Shown: positions 34,071 through 41,133, counted from the first letter of the stretch. The stretch is DNA of 64,000 nucleotides from Candidatus Saccharimonadales bacterium (GCA_035317825.1 DATHGB010000011.1:1-64000), one strand, 5' to 3'. The notes: generated from the letters alone by a model not told the origin. Made by a program: numbers and translations.

Positions 34071-34848
34071 CAATTGGCTTAAGCTCTGCACCAATAGCAA
34101 GGTGATCTGATCCATTAAGCTCAACAAACTGATTCTCGGCTTTATAAAATCTTGGCTGATAGAGGATATGATCTAGCTGCTCATCGTATCCGATTACTGT
34201 GCTTTGGGCTTGAACAGCCTCGGCAAGTAGATTATCAGTGAAGAGTTCGGGAAATGCTATGTCAAGCTTAATATTTTTATTATTAAAGTCCCCCGTGATG
34301 ATGGTAGAAGCTGCTTCATTTTTGCCAAGGAGTATTTTAATAAGCTGTTGACGTACGTCACTAAATTCGGGGTCATCTAGACGACGATTGAAGTGATGAA
34401 AAGGGAAGTATGAAAAATTTATGATTGATATAATTTTATTATCTATCTGTAGATTAACTCGCTGTCCACCTTTATCTAACATTTTCCAGTGTTCGCCGTT
34501 TGGCCGTACAACTTCGATACCTGGGCTAGGGATTATCAATTCTTCCTGATCGATGATAGGATAGCGACTAATAATTGCCATCCCCATCCGCTTGTTTGTA
34601 TCGAGATGTGAAGAATCGAGGGCAAGTGATGAATGATAAGGCATGTCAAGTTCTTTTGCCATATACTCAACCATCTGACTATTCGTCTTATCTTCAAGAT
34701 GAACTTCACTCAAGCTAATAATATCGGCGTCTTTTTCGCGAAAATATTCTATATAATTTTCTAGCGAGACTTTACTAAAAAGCATCTCACCATACGTTTG
34801 CCCAGCAAATATAAAACCACCACTTATATTAGAATAAATAATCTTCAT
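34063..34848 (-). CDS. Endonuclease/exonuclease/phosphatase-fold protein
   Basis: 261 residues from ATG 34848, chosen because TATACT lies 6 bases before it; the longer frame to 34878 is unlikely. ADIISLSEVHLED, KRMGMAIISRYPIID, TIITGDFNNKN, and ELNGSDHLAIGAEL are the catalytic blocks of the EEP family. It may cut nucleic acid or a phospholipid head group. The last codons and stop (EF-TAA) come from the 30-bp site. Confidence 0.85.
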   Translation of the reverse strand: MKIIYSNISGGFIFAGQTYGEMLFSKVSLENYIEYFREKDADIISLSEVHLEDKTNSQMVEYMAKELDMPYHSSLALDSSHLDTNKRMGMAIISRYPIIDQEELIIPSPGIEVVRPNGEHWKMLDKGGQRVNLQIDNKIISIINFSYFPFHHFNRRLDDPEFSDVRQQLIKILLGKNEAASTIITGDFNNKNIKLDIAFPELFTDNLLAEAVQAQSTVIGYDEQLDHILYQPRFYKAENQFVELNGSDHLAIGAELKPIEF

Positions 34849-34891
34849 TGTATAAGTATAGCAGTAGAGAGTCGTCAAATAATCAATGCTT

Positions 34892-34942
34892 AATTTCTAT
34901 GCACCACAGAAATGGTACAGCACGATGTATGAAATTAGAACT
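34892..34942 (-). repeat. Array 1 site, copy 15 (nearest to the tRNA)
   Basis: Core 34913-34942 differs from the consensus by one base (CACGATG). The hairpin flank lies on the left. Confidence 0.85.
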
Positions 34943-35489
34943 AAATTAATTCAAACTCGATAGCTTTAATAACGGTCTGGTAGTAAACCTCACCATGAGG
35001 CACAAATTCCTCCGTATGATAGTTTGTCTTAAATTCGTCTAAGGGTAGCCATTTTAGAGAAGCCACTTCCTCAGTCTGTAATGCAAATGATACGTCATTA
35101 GATAATTTTAATGCGTAGAGCCATTGGAGTTCATTCTCAATTGATCCATTCTCAGCAGTTAAGTGTGCTCTATGAATAGAGAATAATTTCAGTGCAGAGA
35201 GTTCTATGTCTAGGTTAATCTCTTCTTTTGTTTCTCGTAGTGCGGCAGTTAGCGGCTCTTCACCAAGATCAATATGCCCAGCAGCTGATATGTCATATCT
35301 ATTTGGCCATGTTCTTTTAGAGGCGGCTCTTTTCTGAACAAGAATTTCAGGATTATTTTCATTATTACGCCAAATCCATACATGAGAGGCTCCATGTAAT
35401 AGCCCTTTACTGAAAATATCTGTCTTATTCGCTCCTCTATCCTCAAGAGGCAGACCCTGTTCACTGTATAGCTGACATAATTCTTCCAT
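34941..35489 (-). CDS. Nudix hydrolase, isopentenyl-diphosphate isomerase-like
   Basis: 182 residues. The N-terminal region (LPLEDRGANKTDIFSKGLLH) and VQKRAASKRTWPNRYDISAA followed by the Nudix box GHIDLGEEPLTAALRETKEE resemble IDI-like Nudix proteins such as YfcD. The IDI catalytic Cys is absent, so it is probably a hydrolase. The stop codon TAG overlaps site copy 15. TATGAT lies 6 bases before the ATG. Confidence 0.87.
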   Translation of the reverse strand: MEELCQLYSEQGLPLEDRGANKTDIFSKGLLHGASHVWIWRNNENNPEILVQKRAASKRTWPNRYDISAAGHIDLGEEPLTAALRETKEEINLDIELSALKLFSIHRAHLTAENGSIENELQWLYALKLSNDVSFALQTEEVASLKWLPLDEFKTNYHTEEFVPHGEVYYQTVIKAIEFELI

Positions 35490-35506
35490 TCCTTAATCAT
35501 AGCAAA

Positions 35507-35585
35507 TAAAAGTTAGAACCAGCCAACAGATAAGTAGATAAAATGGTCTAAAGGTTCGAATTAAATCACATCTATTAACGAGATT
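35507..35585 (-). repeat. Flank adjoining the 3' end of tRNA-Arg(TCT)
   Basis: Carries TTAGAAC, TGGTCTA, GTTCGAA and GAGATT in the same order as 33964-34040. Confidence 0.55.
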
Positions 35586-35661
35586 TGGTACCCCGGGTTG
35601 GAATCGAACCAACGACCAAAAGCTTAGAAGTCTCTTGCTCTATCCACTGAGCTACCGGGGC
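35586..35661 (-). tRNA. tRNA-Arg (TCT)
   Basis: Acceptor GCCCCGG with CCGGGGT, anticodon loop CTTCTAA (TCT), T-loop TTCGATT, encoded CCA at 35586-35588. The stem base pair next to the anticodon loop is mismatched. It is the anchor of array 1. Confidence 0.96.
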
Positions 35662-35691
35662 ATGGGGGTATTATAGCATAATTTATAGGGG

Positions 35692-36966
35692 TTACGTACG
35701 GCGTTTTTGTTTATGCACCGCAATAAATCGAAGGTAAAACAGGCCAATCATTGCGCTGATAATTGATGCGGAGAATATACTCATTTTGGCTGCGCTAATA
35801 AGTGTATCGTTCGTGCCGAATGCTAGCTTGGCAATAAATATAGATAGCGTAAATCCAACTCCGGCAATCATGGCGACGCCAATAATATGATGCATCGTCA
35901 CATTTTTAGGCAGGCTGGTTAATCGAAGTTTTGTGGCGATCCAAACGGCCACTACAATTCCGATGACTTTTCCAACAACCAGCCCTAGAAATATTCCTAA
36001 CCCGGCGCGCATGGCATTTTCTTCGTTAAATACATGCCAGTCCAAAACGACCCCGGCATTTGCAAGCGCGAAAAGAGGAATAATAAGAAAGGTAGAGAAG
36101 GGAATAAGCGACCTTTCAAGACGCTCGGCAATCGACAATTTATTGGCATAATGTCGGACACTGATTGGTGCGGCGAGCCCTAAGATAACCCCCGCAATAC
36201 TTGCGTGGACTCCCGATAAAAATACAGTGACCCAAAGTGCAATTCCTAAAGCGACGAATAGGCGCATACGTAAAAAACCAAGCCAATGGAGAACGAGAAT
36301 AACGGCATATAGTCCACCAGCCCATCCTAGGGCAACAAAATCTACCGAATCGGTATAGAACACGGCAATTGCACCAATCGCTGCTACGTCATCGACAACC
36401 ATGCTAGTGAGAAGAAATATTTTTAATGATGTAGGAATTCGCCTGCCAAGTAGTGCCAATAGTCCAATAGCAAACGCAGTATCGGTAGTCATCGGAATTC
36501 CCCAGCCATGTGCGCCGCTAAATCCATTGTTAATGAAAAAGTAGATAGCAATTGGGGCGGCTATTCCACCTAGTGCAGCGACAATAGGTAGGATGGCGGC
36601 GCGAGGTTTACGAAGTTCTCCGCGTACTAGTTCGCGCTTAATTTCGAGGCTGATAACTAAAAAGAATATAGCCATCAGGCCATCGTTAATCCAGTGGCGT
36701 AAATCAGTACCTAACGTAAAGTTTGCGATGTTGATAGAAAAATCATGTTCCCAAAACGTATTAAAAGCTGGGGATACTGGGGAATTAACGATAATAATTG
36801 CGGCAACAGCGGCTAAAAGAAGGAATTTGCCACTAATAGCTTCGTCTTTTAGCAATAACTGGACGACACGCGAAACATGTCCATGGACTTTTTTGGCCGA
36901 CTTTTGTAATTTGTGTTTAAACAAATGCCCCCTAATTTTTGTTTTTGTTTGGTAGAATAATTTCAA
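35692..36966 (-). CDS. nhaA: Na+/H+ antiporter NhaA
   Basis: 424 residues from a TTG at 36966; a second TTG after an AGGGGG ribosome site at about residue 15 is also possible. LRHWINDGLMAIFFLVISLE, ELVRGELRKPRAAILPIVAA and the ion-binding pair in SMVVDDVAAIGAIAVFYT are diagnostic. It exports sodium in exchange for protons across the inner membrane. It starts two bases after the tRNA-Gly gene on the same strand. Confidence 0.94.
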   Translation of the reverse strand: MKLFYQTKTKIRGHLFKHKLQKSAKKVHGHVSRVVQLLLKDEAISGKFLLLAAVAAIIIVNSPVSPAFNTFWEHDFSINIANFTLGTDLRHWINDGLMAIFFLVISLEIKRELVRGELRKPRAAILPIVAALGGIAAPIAIYFFINNGFSGAHGWGIPMTTDTAFAIGLLALLGRRIPTSLKIFLLTSMVVDDVAAIGAIAVFYTDSVDFVALGWAGGLYAVILVLHWLGFLRMRLFVALGIALWVTVFLSGVHASIAGVILGLAAPISVRHYANKLSIAERLERSLIPFSTFLIIPLFALANAGVVLDWHVFNEENAMRAGLGIFLGLVVGKVIGIVVAVWIATKLRLTSLPKNVTMHHIIGVAMIAGVGFTLSIFIAKLAFGTNDTLISAAKMSIFSASIISAMIGLFYLRFIAVHKQKRRT

Positions 36967-36967
36967 A

Positions 36968-37042
36968 TGGTGCGGGCGGAGAGAATCGAACTCTCATCGC
37001 TTGCTTGGAAGGCAGGCATATTAGCCATTATACGACGCCCGC
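36968..37042 (-). tRNA. tRNA-Gly (TCC)
   Basis: Acceptor GCGGGCG with CGCCCGC, anticodon loop CTTCCAA (TCC), T-loop TTCGATT, encoded CCA. Unlike the other tRNA genes here it is followed at once by a core gene (nhaA) and has no site copy. Confidence 0.96.
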
Positions 37043-37084
37043 GCGCTCTCAAATTATAACAGCATTTACGGTATAATAAAAAGC

Positions 37085-37429
37085 ATGGGCATTAATAAAT
37101 TTGCTAACCAACCAGACGACAGGCCTTTTTTCCATAGTACGGGCTATGCAGACGCTGCACATGGGACGAATCTTGGTTCGACAAGCACTCAATCATTTGC
37201 CGATAGACACCATATGGAAAGAAACCGTAGTTCGGTAGGTAGATACCGAGACTCTATGATTGCTGGTGGTCCTGGCCAGCAGGAGAGGGAATCACAAATT
37301 ACAGATAATCCAATGCCAGGACGTAGTAGACTGAAAGTTCAGTCACGAAATCCTAGATCAAGCATACCCCCAGTCGCAAGATCTACATTTATTGAGCCTC
37401 CTGCTCGTAAATATAATCCATACGGCTAG
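37085..37429 (+). CDS. Disordered orphan protein
   Basis: 114 residues rich in Arg, Ser, Pro, Asn and Gly, with no membrane helix and no known domain (MGINKFANQPDDRPFFHSTG at the start, PPARKYNPYG at the end). TATAAT lies 7 bases before the ATG, a very clean promoter, which supports it being a real gene. Confidence 0.7.
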   Translation: MGINKFANQPDDRPFFHSTGYADAAHGTNLGSTSTQSFADRHHMERNRSSVGRYRDSMIAGGPGQQERESQITDNPMPGRSRLKVQSRNPRSSIPPVARSTFIEPPARKYNPYG

Positions 37430-37477
37430 TTAAAACTTTTTTTACTCTGTTAACTATGCTACAATTGCATAGTATTT

Positions 37478-37555
37478 GGCGAATGTAGCTCATCTGGTTA
37501 GAGCGCCGGGTTGTGGTTCCGGAGGTAGTGGGTTCAATCCCCATCATTCGCCCCA
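37478..37555 (+). tRNA. tRNA-His (GTG)
   Basis: Acceptor GCGAATG with CATTCGC, extra G at -1 paired with C73, anticodon loop TTGTGGT (GTG), T-loop TTCAATC, encoded CCA at 37553-37555. It is the anchor of array 2. Confidence 0.97.
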
Positions 37556-37572
37556 AGCATAAGCATAATGAA

Positions 37573-37602
37573 GCAGACTTTTTCGGAAGTCTGTTTTTTT
37601 AT
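37573..37602 (+). terminator. Terminator after tRNA-His
   Basis: CAGACTT/AAGTCTG stem with TTTTTTT. Confidence 0.88.
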
Positions 37603-37656
37603 TTGCTGCTTTTCTATCACAAGCCTTCAAAGCCAGAAAGCTGATATACTGCTCTT

Positions 37657-38172
37657 ATGGCAATTAATCATGAACCTGATATCCATCACCTTGTTATGTG
37701 TGCGAACATCTTTATCCGTAAAGATGACAAGTATCTCGTCCTAAGGCGCTCTACCCTCAAACGCTGGGCGGCGGGCGTCGTTCATCCTGTTGGTGGAAAA
37801 ATAGACTTGAATGAAGACCCTTTAACAGCAGCCAAACGTGAAGCGTTTGAGGAAACTGGCGTAACCGTCAGAAATCTTAAATTAGAAGCTGTTATTTTCG
37901 AAGTTGAGCCAGTTAAGGCCGAGCCTGGCAACTGGATGATCTTCCATTTTAGTGGTGAATATGATTCTGGTGAAGTTATGCAGACAGAAGAAGGTGAATT
38001 AGTTTGGTTGACAGAAAATGAAATCAAGCAAGAAAAGCTATTTCCATCAGTCCGCGCTATTGTCGATAGAATCTTTGATCCCAATACGAGTACTATTTTT
38101 GCTCGATTCGAGTATAAATCAGATCGCGAACTTGATCCAGAGACTATGGCGATTGAAGCGATGACTCGATAA
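37657..38172 (+). CDS. Nudix hydrolase
   Basis: 171 residues. Nudix box GGKIDLNEDPLTAAKREAFE followed by ETGV, complete, preceded by YLVLRRSTLKRWAAGVVHPV. Substrate unknown. First gene of array 2. TATACT lies 6 bases before the ATG. Confidence 0.9.
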   Translation: MAINHEPDIHHLVMCANIFIRKDDKYLVLRRSTLKRWAAGVVHPVGGKIDLNEDPLTAAKREAFEETGVTVRNLKLEAVIFEVEPVKAEPGNWMIFHFSGEYDSGEVMQTEEGELVWLTENEIKQEKLFPSVRAIVDRIFDPNTSTIFARFEYKSDRELDPETMAIEAMTR

Positions 38173-38176
38173 AATA

Positions 38177-38206
38177 AGTTCGAACATCCCTCACTATCTC
38201 GCCCCA
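38177..38206 (+). repeat. Array 2 site, copy 1
   Basis: Full copy from AGTTCGAACATCCC to TCGCCCCA; the last eight bases equal the end of tRNA-His. Confidence 0.88.
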
Positions 38207-38217
38207 GGGCATAATTA

Positions 38218-38245
38218 AAAAGATCTCTTCGGGGTCTTTTTGTTA
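38218..38245 (+). terminator. Cassette-front terminator
   Basis: AAAAAGATC-TCTTC-GGGGTC with TTTTTG, 12 bases after site copy 1. Confidence 0.75.
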
Positions 38246-38255
38246 TTATAAATAC

Positions 38256-38516
38256 ATGCCTAAGTCGAAGCCCCTCGAAGAAATACTAGATAACTGGAAA
38301 GAGTTTGCGCGCCCTAGAAACGGTCAGCGTTTTCAACACTACAAAGGCGGGATCTACGAAGTGGTAGCGACGGGATTCATAGAGAACAGTGAATTACCGT
38401 GCGTAGTTTATCGTTCGCTGAAGAAGAATATCGTTTGGGTAAGGACAGCAGAAGATTTTCTTGAACTAATAGAGGACAACGGCGTCACGAAACCGCGCTT
38501 CAAGCCTTTGGCCTAA
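38256..38516 (+). CDS. DUF1653-like small protein
   Basis: 86 residues. The central part FQHYKGGIYEVVATGFIENS and CVVYRSLKKNIVWVRTAEDF fits the DUF1653 pattern (H-x-K-G-x-x-Y, then V-V-Y-R-x-L, then W-V-R). Function unknown; such small domains often accompany nucleotide enzymes. TATTAT lies 6 bases before the ATG. Confidence 0.78.
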   Translation: MPKSKPLEEILDNWKEFARPRNGQRFQHYKGGIYEVVATGFIENSELPCVVYRSLKKNIVWVRTAEDFLELIEDNGVTKPRFKPLA

Positions 38517-38535
38517 CGTTATAATCAATAGTAAC

Positions 38536-38572
38536 AGTTCGAACATGAACAATCTTTCACTATCCCAGCCCA
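38536..38572 (+). repeat. Array 2 site, copy 2 (7-base insertion)
   Basis: AGTTCGAACAT and CACTATCCC are kept but separated by extra bases; the end is CAGCCCA, followed by AGCATAATGA as after tRNA-His itself. Confidence 0.78.
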
Positions 38573-38581
38573 AGCATAATG

Positions 38582-38617
38582 AGAAGGGACTTCTATTTGG
38601 AAGTCTCTTTATTTTGA
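38582..38617. terminator. Bidirectional cassette-front terminator
   Basis: GGGACTTC-TATTT-GGAAGTCTC followed by TTTATTTT. It also ends the reverse HD gene. Confidence 0.75.
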
Positions 38618-39216
38618 TGAAAGAAGCCAGGATGAGCATCAAGTAAATCTCTCACTTCATTATAGTACTTCCCAACCGCAGGATAACTCTGTGCTTTTGC
38701 GCGGTGAGTTTCAAGACTCTTGTTGTAATCCTCGAGTGTGACTTTTCGCTCACGGAACAACTTGCCTTCGTCGATATAATCATAAGTAACCGCAATGTAC
38801 TTATCTAAGGCATACACAAATCTAGCTTCATCTGTGTCTTTACGCTCATACGCTTCAATGGTTCGAATAATCCATGGAAAATGAGCAAATTCTTCAGCGA
38901 TGGTAAGCATTGCTTGTTCTTCACGCTGATCTTTCGTCGCTAGTTCGGCTTCACTTGCAAAAGCAGACGTGTCATTGGCATAGACCTCCACGACATCGTG
39001 GGCAACCGCAAATTGACAAATCTTACCTACATCTAAAGTCGGGTCTATTTCATGAGCTAGACTGCACGCTAACATAGCTACAGACCAAGAATGTTCTGCA
39101 TCATTTTCCCATCGACGCTCTCCGATAGGTAGGGGCATATCGCGCTTTATATGGTAAAAAGGCAGAACTATATTTTTCAGCAGGTGTTCGATTTGGCTAT
39201 GGGTAGGCTTGGGCAT
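38593..39216 (-). CDS. HD-domain phosphohydrolase, YfbR-like
   Basis: 207 residues from ATG 39216, chosen because TATACT lies 6 bases before it. The metal-binding pattern is RRWENDAEHSWSVAMLACSL, then VAHDVVEVYANDT. This arrangement fits the HD_3 group, which includes 5'-deoxynucleotidases. It is the one reversed gene of array 2. Confidence 0.83.
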   Translation of the reverse strand: MPKPTHSQIEHLLKNIVLPFYHIKRDMPLPIGERRWENDAEHSWSVAMLACSLAHEIDPTLDVGKICQFAVAHDVVEVYANDTSAFASEAELATKDQREEQAMLTIAEEFAHFPWIIRTIEAYERKDTDEARFVYALDKYIAVTYDYIDEGKLFRERKVTLEDYNKSLETHRAKAQSYPAVGKYYNEVRDLLDAHPGFFHQNKETSK

Positions 39217-39264
39217 GTGTATAGTATATAAGCTCAATACTTTTTAATGAAGATTAATGAGAAT

Positions 39265-39294
39265 AGTTCGAACATCTGTTACTATCCCGCCCCA
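39265..39294 (+). repeat. Array 2 site, copy 3
   Basis: 30 bases from AGTTCGAACATC to CCGCCCCA. Confidence 0.86.
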
Positions 39295-39307
39295 TAGAGG
39301 TTATGCC

Positions 39308-39335
39308 TAAAAGACACCGTTTGGTGTCTTTTAGT
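39308..39335 (+). terminator. Cassette-front terminator
   Basis: AAAAGACACC-GTTT-GGTGTCTTTT, 14 bases after site copy 3. Confidence 0.85.
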
Positions 39336-39352
39336 TTGCTATACTATTACTT

Positions 39353-39745
39353 ATGATTAATGTGCCTGATACTACTACTGTAAATATGTCTGAATTTAAG
39401 CCAGATGCACATAGCATCGCGTTCGCTCCTGAGCTTATACAATTCATTAAAGACAATCAAAAACTCACAACGTATCGTTTTGGCAAAAAATACGATCATT
39501 TTAAAGTTGGCGATGTAGTAAATTACCAAAATTCCGAAACAGGAGAAATAGTTGGCAAGCTTCGTATCGCTAATAAAAAAGAAGAGACATTTGCAACATT
39601 ACCACTAGACAACCCTACACACGAAGCGTATCGAGATAAAGAGCATCAGCGCCAAGTCCTTTCTGGTTATTACGCGTACATCGGTCGGGAGGTTACTGAT
39701 GATGATTCTTTTCTCATTTTCGACTTTACTCTCGCCACTAATTAA
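39353..39745 (+). CDS. ASCH-domain-like protein
   Basis: 130 residues. FAPELIQFIKDNQKLTTYRF followed by DHFKVGDVVNYQNSETGEIV resembles the ASCH fold (start helix, K-x-x-T-x-R, then a G-D turn). ASCH proteins bind RNA or modified nucleosides. The family call is tentative. TATACT lies 7 bases before the ATG. Confidence 0.68.
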   Translation: MINVPDTTTVNMSEFKPDAHSIAFAPELIQFIKDNQKLTTYRFGKKYDHFKVGDVVNYQNSETGEIVGKLRIANKKEETFATLPLDNPTHEAYRDKEHQRQVLSGYYAYIGREVTDDDSFLIFDFTLATN

Positions 39746-39780
39746 CGACTTTCTGTGTTAAAACTTGAGTCGATCAGTGT

Positions 39781-39810
39781 AGTTCGAACATCCCTTACTA
39801 TCCTATATAG
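39781..39810 (+). repeat. Array 2 site, copy 4 (end lost)
   Basis: AGTTCGAACATCCCTTACTA is intact but the CGCCCCA end is replaced by TATATAG. Confidence 0.75.
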
Positions 39811-39856
39811 GCAAAGATATTGACCCTACTTCAAAGAGGCGCATAATGGATAGTAT

Positions 39857-40081
39857 ATGAGCGAAGATCAATTTACAAAACTATTCAAGTATATGCAGAC
39901 CGAGTTTGAAAGTACTCGTAGTGATCTTCAAAAGGTGCGTCAAGACGTACAGCGTGTTTATGAGGTTGTTGACGGCGATACCCATCAAAGAGAAAAAGAT
40001 GATCACGAACGTGCTGCACTTAGTTTACAAATTGATCGACTTGAAAAACGAATTGCTACGCTCGAGAAGAAACTCGCCTAA
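39857..40081 (+). CDS. Short coiled-coil protein
   Basis: 74 residues, highly charged, with heptad-like repeats (LQIDRLEKRIATLEKKLA at the C-terminus) predicting a coiled coil. No known family. A TAATGG box lies 7 bases before the ATG. Single gene of its cassette. Confidence 0.72.
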   Translation: MSEDQFTKLFKYMQTEFESTRSDLQKVRQDVQRVYEVVDGDTHQREKDDHERAALSLQIDRLEKRIATLEKKLA

Positions 40082-40085
40082 TACT

Positions 40086-40115
40086 GGTTCGAACATCCCT
40101 CACTATCCTGCCTCA
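40086..40115 (+). repeat. Array 2 site, copy 5
   Basis: Begins GGTTCGAACATCCCTCACTA and ends CTGCCTCA. Confidence 0.82.
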
Positions 40116-40128
40116 TAGAGGTTATGCT

Positions 40129-40157
40129 TAAAAAGACACTGTTACAGTGTCTTTTTA
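40129..40157 (+). terminator. Cassette-front terminator
   Basis: AAAAAGACACTG-TTA-CAGTGTCTTTTT, 14 bases after site copy 5; its layout equals that after copy 3. Confidence 0.85.
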
Positions 40158-40176
40158 ATTTTGGTATGATAGCTAC

Positions 40177-40680
40177 ATGAAATGGATCGGAATAACTGGC
40201 TCATGGCGAAAATCAAGCCCAGAAATGGAGGCAGATTTAAAACGTGAAGTTACCGCCGTTTTGCAAAACGGTGCGGGTATTGTGGCTGGTGGAGCACTAG
40301 GCGTAGACTACCTCGCAACGGAGTTAGCATTAATACACGCTCCTGATGGGTCGCGATTGAAGATATTCTTGCCAACCTCCCTTGACATGTACATAGCTCA
40401 TTATCGTAAGCGAGCCAAAGAGGGCGTCATAACGGTAGATCAGTCGGAAGCATTAATTCAACAACTTATGACAGTAGACAAACTTGGATCTCTAATTTCT
40501 AATCTCGACCAAACTGAACCCAATGAAAAAACATACTTCCTACGAAATACCGAAGTGATAAATGCAAGCGACGAAATACTTGCGTTCCAAATCAACGCCA
40601 GTGCAGGCACGCAAGACACAATAGATAAGGCGCGACAACGTGGAATTCCTGTCGAAGTATTCACCTATACAGTAGAGTAG
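40177..40680 (+). CDS. SLOG/DprA-like Rossmann protein
   Basis: 167 residues. KWIGITGSWRKSS at the start, then GAGIVAGGALGVDYLATELA and the late RNTEVINASDEILAFQINAS plus GTQDTIDKARQRGIPVEV. The G-G-x-x-G-x-D pattern and end motif are those of the SLOG superfamily (DprA, LOG), whose members bind nucleotides or DNA. TATGAT lies 6 bases before the ATG. Confidence 0.8.
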   Translation: MKWIGITGSWRKSSPEMEADLKREVTAVLQNGAGIVAGGALGVDYLATELALIHAPDGSRLKIFLPTSLDMYIAHYRKRAKEGVITVDQSEALIQQLMTVDKLGSLISNLDQTEPNEKTYFLRNTEVINASDEILAFQINASAGTQDTIDKARQRGIPVEVFTYTVE

Positions 40681-40681
40681 C

Positions 40682-40711
40682 AGTTCGAACATCCCTCACT
40701 ATCCGGCTCTA
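40682..40711 (+). repeat. Array 2 site, copy 6 (outermost, end diverged)
   Basis: AGTTCGAACATCCCTCACTA is perfect; the end is CGGCTCTA rather than CGCCCCA. Confidence 0.8.
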
Positions 40712-40720
40712 AGGTATCAT

Positions 40721-40752
40721 AAAAAGGAATGCTTTATACATTTCTTTTATTT
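40721..40752. terminator. Terminator at the outer edge of array 2
   Basis: AAAGGAATG-CTTTATA-CATTTCTTTT with T-rich flanks on both strands; it also serves the convergent VOC gene. Confidence 0.65.
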
Positions 40753-41133
40753 TTCATAAACCTCAATCGGCAAATCATCCGGATCAAAGAAGAAAATAGT
40801 CTTCTTATTCGTGTATGGATCGTTTTGAAGCCTAGTCGTTTTTATATTTTTGCTTTGTAATTCCTTTAGGACTGCTTCAACATCATCAACTTCAAAGGCT
40901 ATATGGCGAAGACCAGTTGCTTCGGGATAAGTAGGACGCAAGGGCGGATTTGGGAATGAGAAAAGCTCTAATAGGTATTCGCCGTTGATAGCAAGATCAA
41001 GCTTATATGAGTCTCGTTCTTTTCTGTAATATTCGTCCAAGATCGTAGCGCCTACAATATCTGTATAGAAGGCTTTTGACTTCTCGTAATCCGATGCAAT
41101 GATCGCAATATGATGAACTTTATTAATTTTCAC
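40747..41133 (-). CDS. VOC-family lyase-like protein
   Basis: 128 residues from GTG 41133, two bases after the murA stop. VHHIAIIASDYEKSKAFYTD, TGLRHIAFEVDDVEAVLKEL and FFFDPDDLPIEVYEK carry the metal ligands of glyoxalase-like VOC proteins (SMU-type lactoylglutathione lyase relatives). It is probably cotranscribed with murA. Confidence 0.85.
   Translation of the reverse strand: MKINKVHHIAIIASDYEKSKAFYTDIVGATILDEYYRKERDSYKLDLAINGEYLLELFSFPNPPLRPTYPEATGLRHIAFEVDDVEAVLKELQSKNIKTTRLQNDPYTNKKTIFFFDPDDLPIEVYEK

Larger units (their letters stand above)
22085..35585. mobile_element. Gene cassette array anchored at tRNA-Arg(TCT)
   Basis: About 13.5 kb in which small gene units are separated by a 30-bp site. 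The site on the plus strand begins TGGTAC and ends AATTAGAACT; on the minus strand it reads AGTTCTAATT...GTACCA. GTACCA is also the 3' end of tRNA-Arg at 35586-35661. Thirteen copies are recognisable, plus two weak relics. Most genes read in the tRNA direction and stop within about 80 bases of a site, and several end inside it. The array carries a DUF84 NTPase, methyltransferase, hydrolase, LamG protein, Nudix proteins, sugar dehydrogenase, UbiA, VanZ and others. No recombinase gene is seen. Confidence 0.7.
37556..40711 (+). mobile_element. Gene cassette array anchored at tRNA-His
   Basis: Six one-gene units follow the tRNA. Each ends in a 30-bp site beginning AGTTCGAACATC and, in the best copies, ending CGCCCCA, exactly the last seven bases of tRNA-His. 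Most units begin with a terminator hairpin, then a promoter directly before the ATG. Genes: Nudix, DUF1653-like, HD hydrolase (reverse), ASCH-like, coiled coil, SLOG-like. No recombinase gene. Confidence 0.72.

Noticed and set aside
22085-34942. CRISPR array
   Set aside because: The repeats are 0.4-3 kb apart with genes between them, and there are no short uniform spacers and no cas genes.
36968-37042. Cassette at tRNA-Gly
   Set aside because: nhaA follows within two bases, and no 30-bp site ending in GCACCA is nearby.
22085-40711. Classical integron with attC sites
   Set aside because: I see no pair of inverted core sites in the 30-bp elements, no integron integrase in the window, and most cassettes have their own promoter. 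The likeness is only in organisation.
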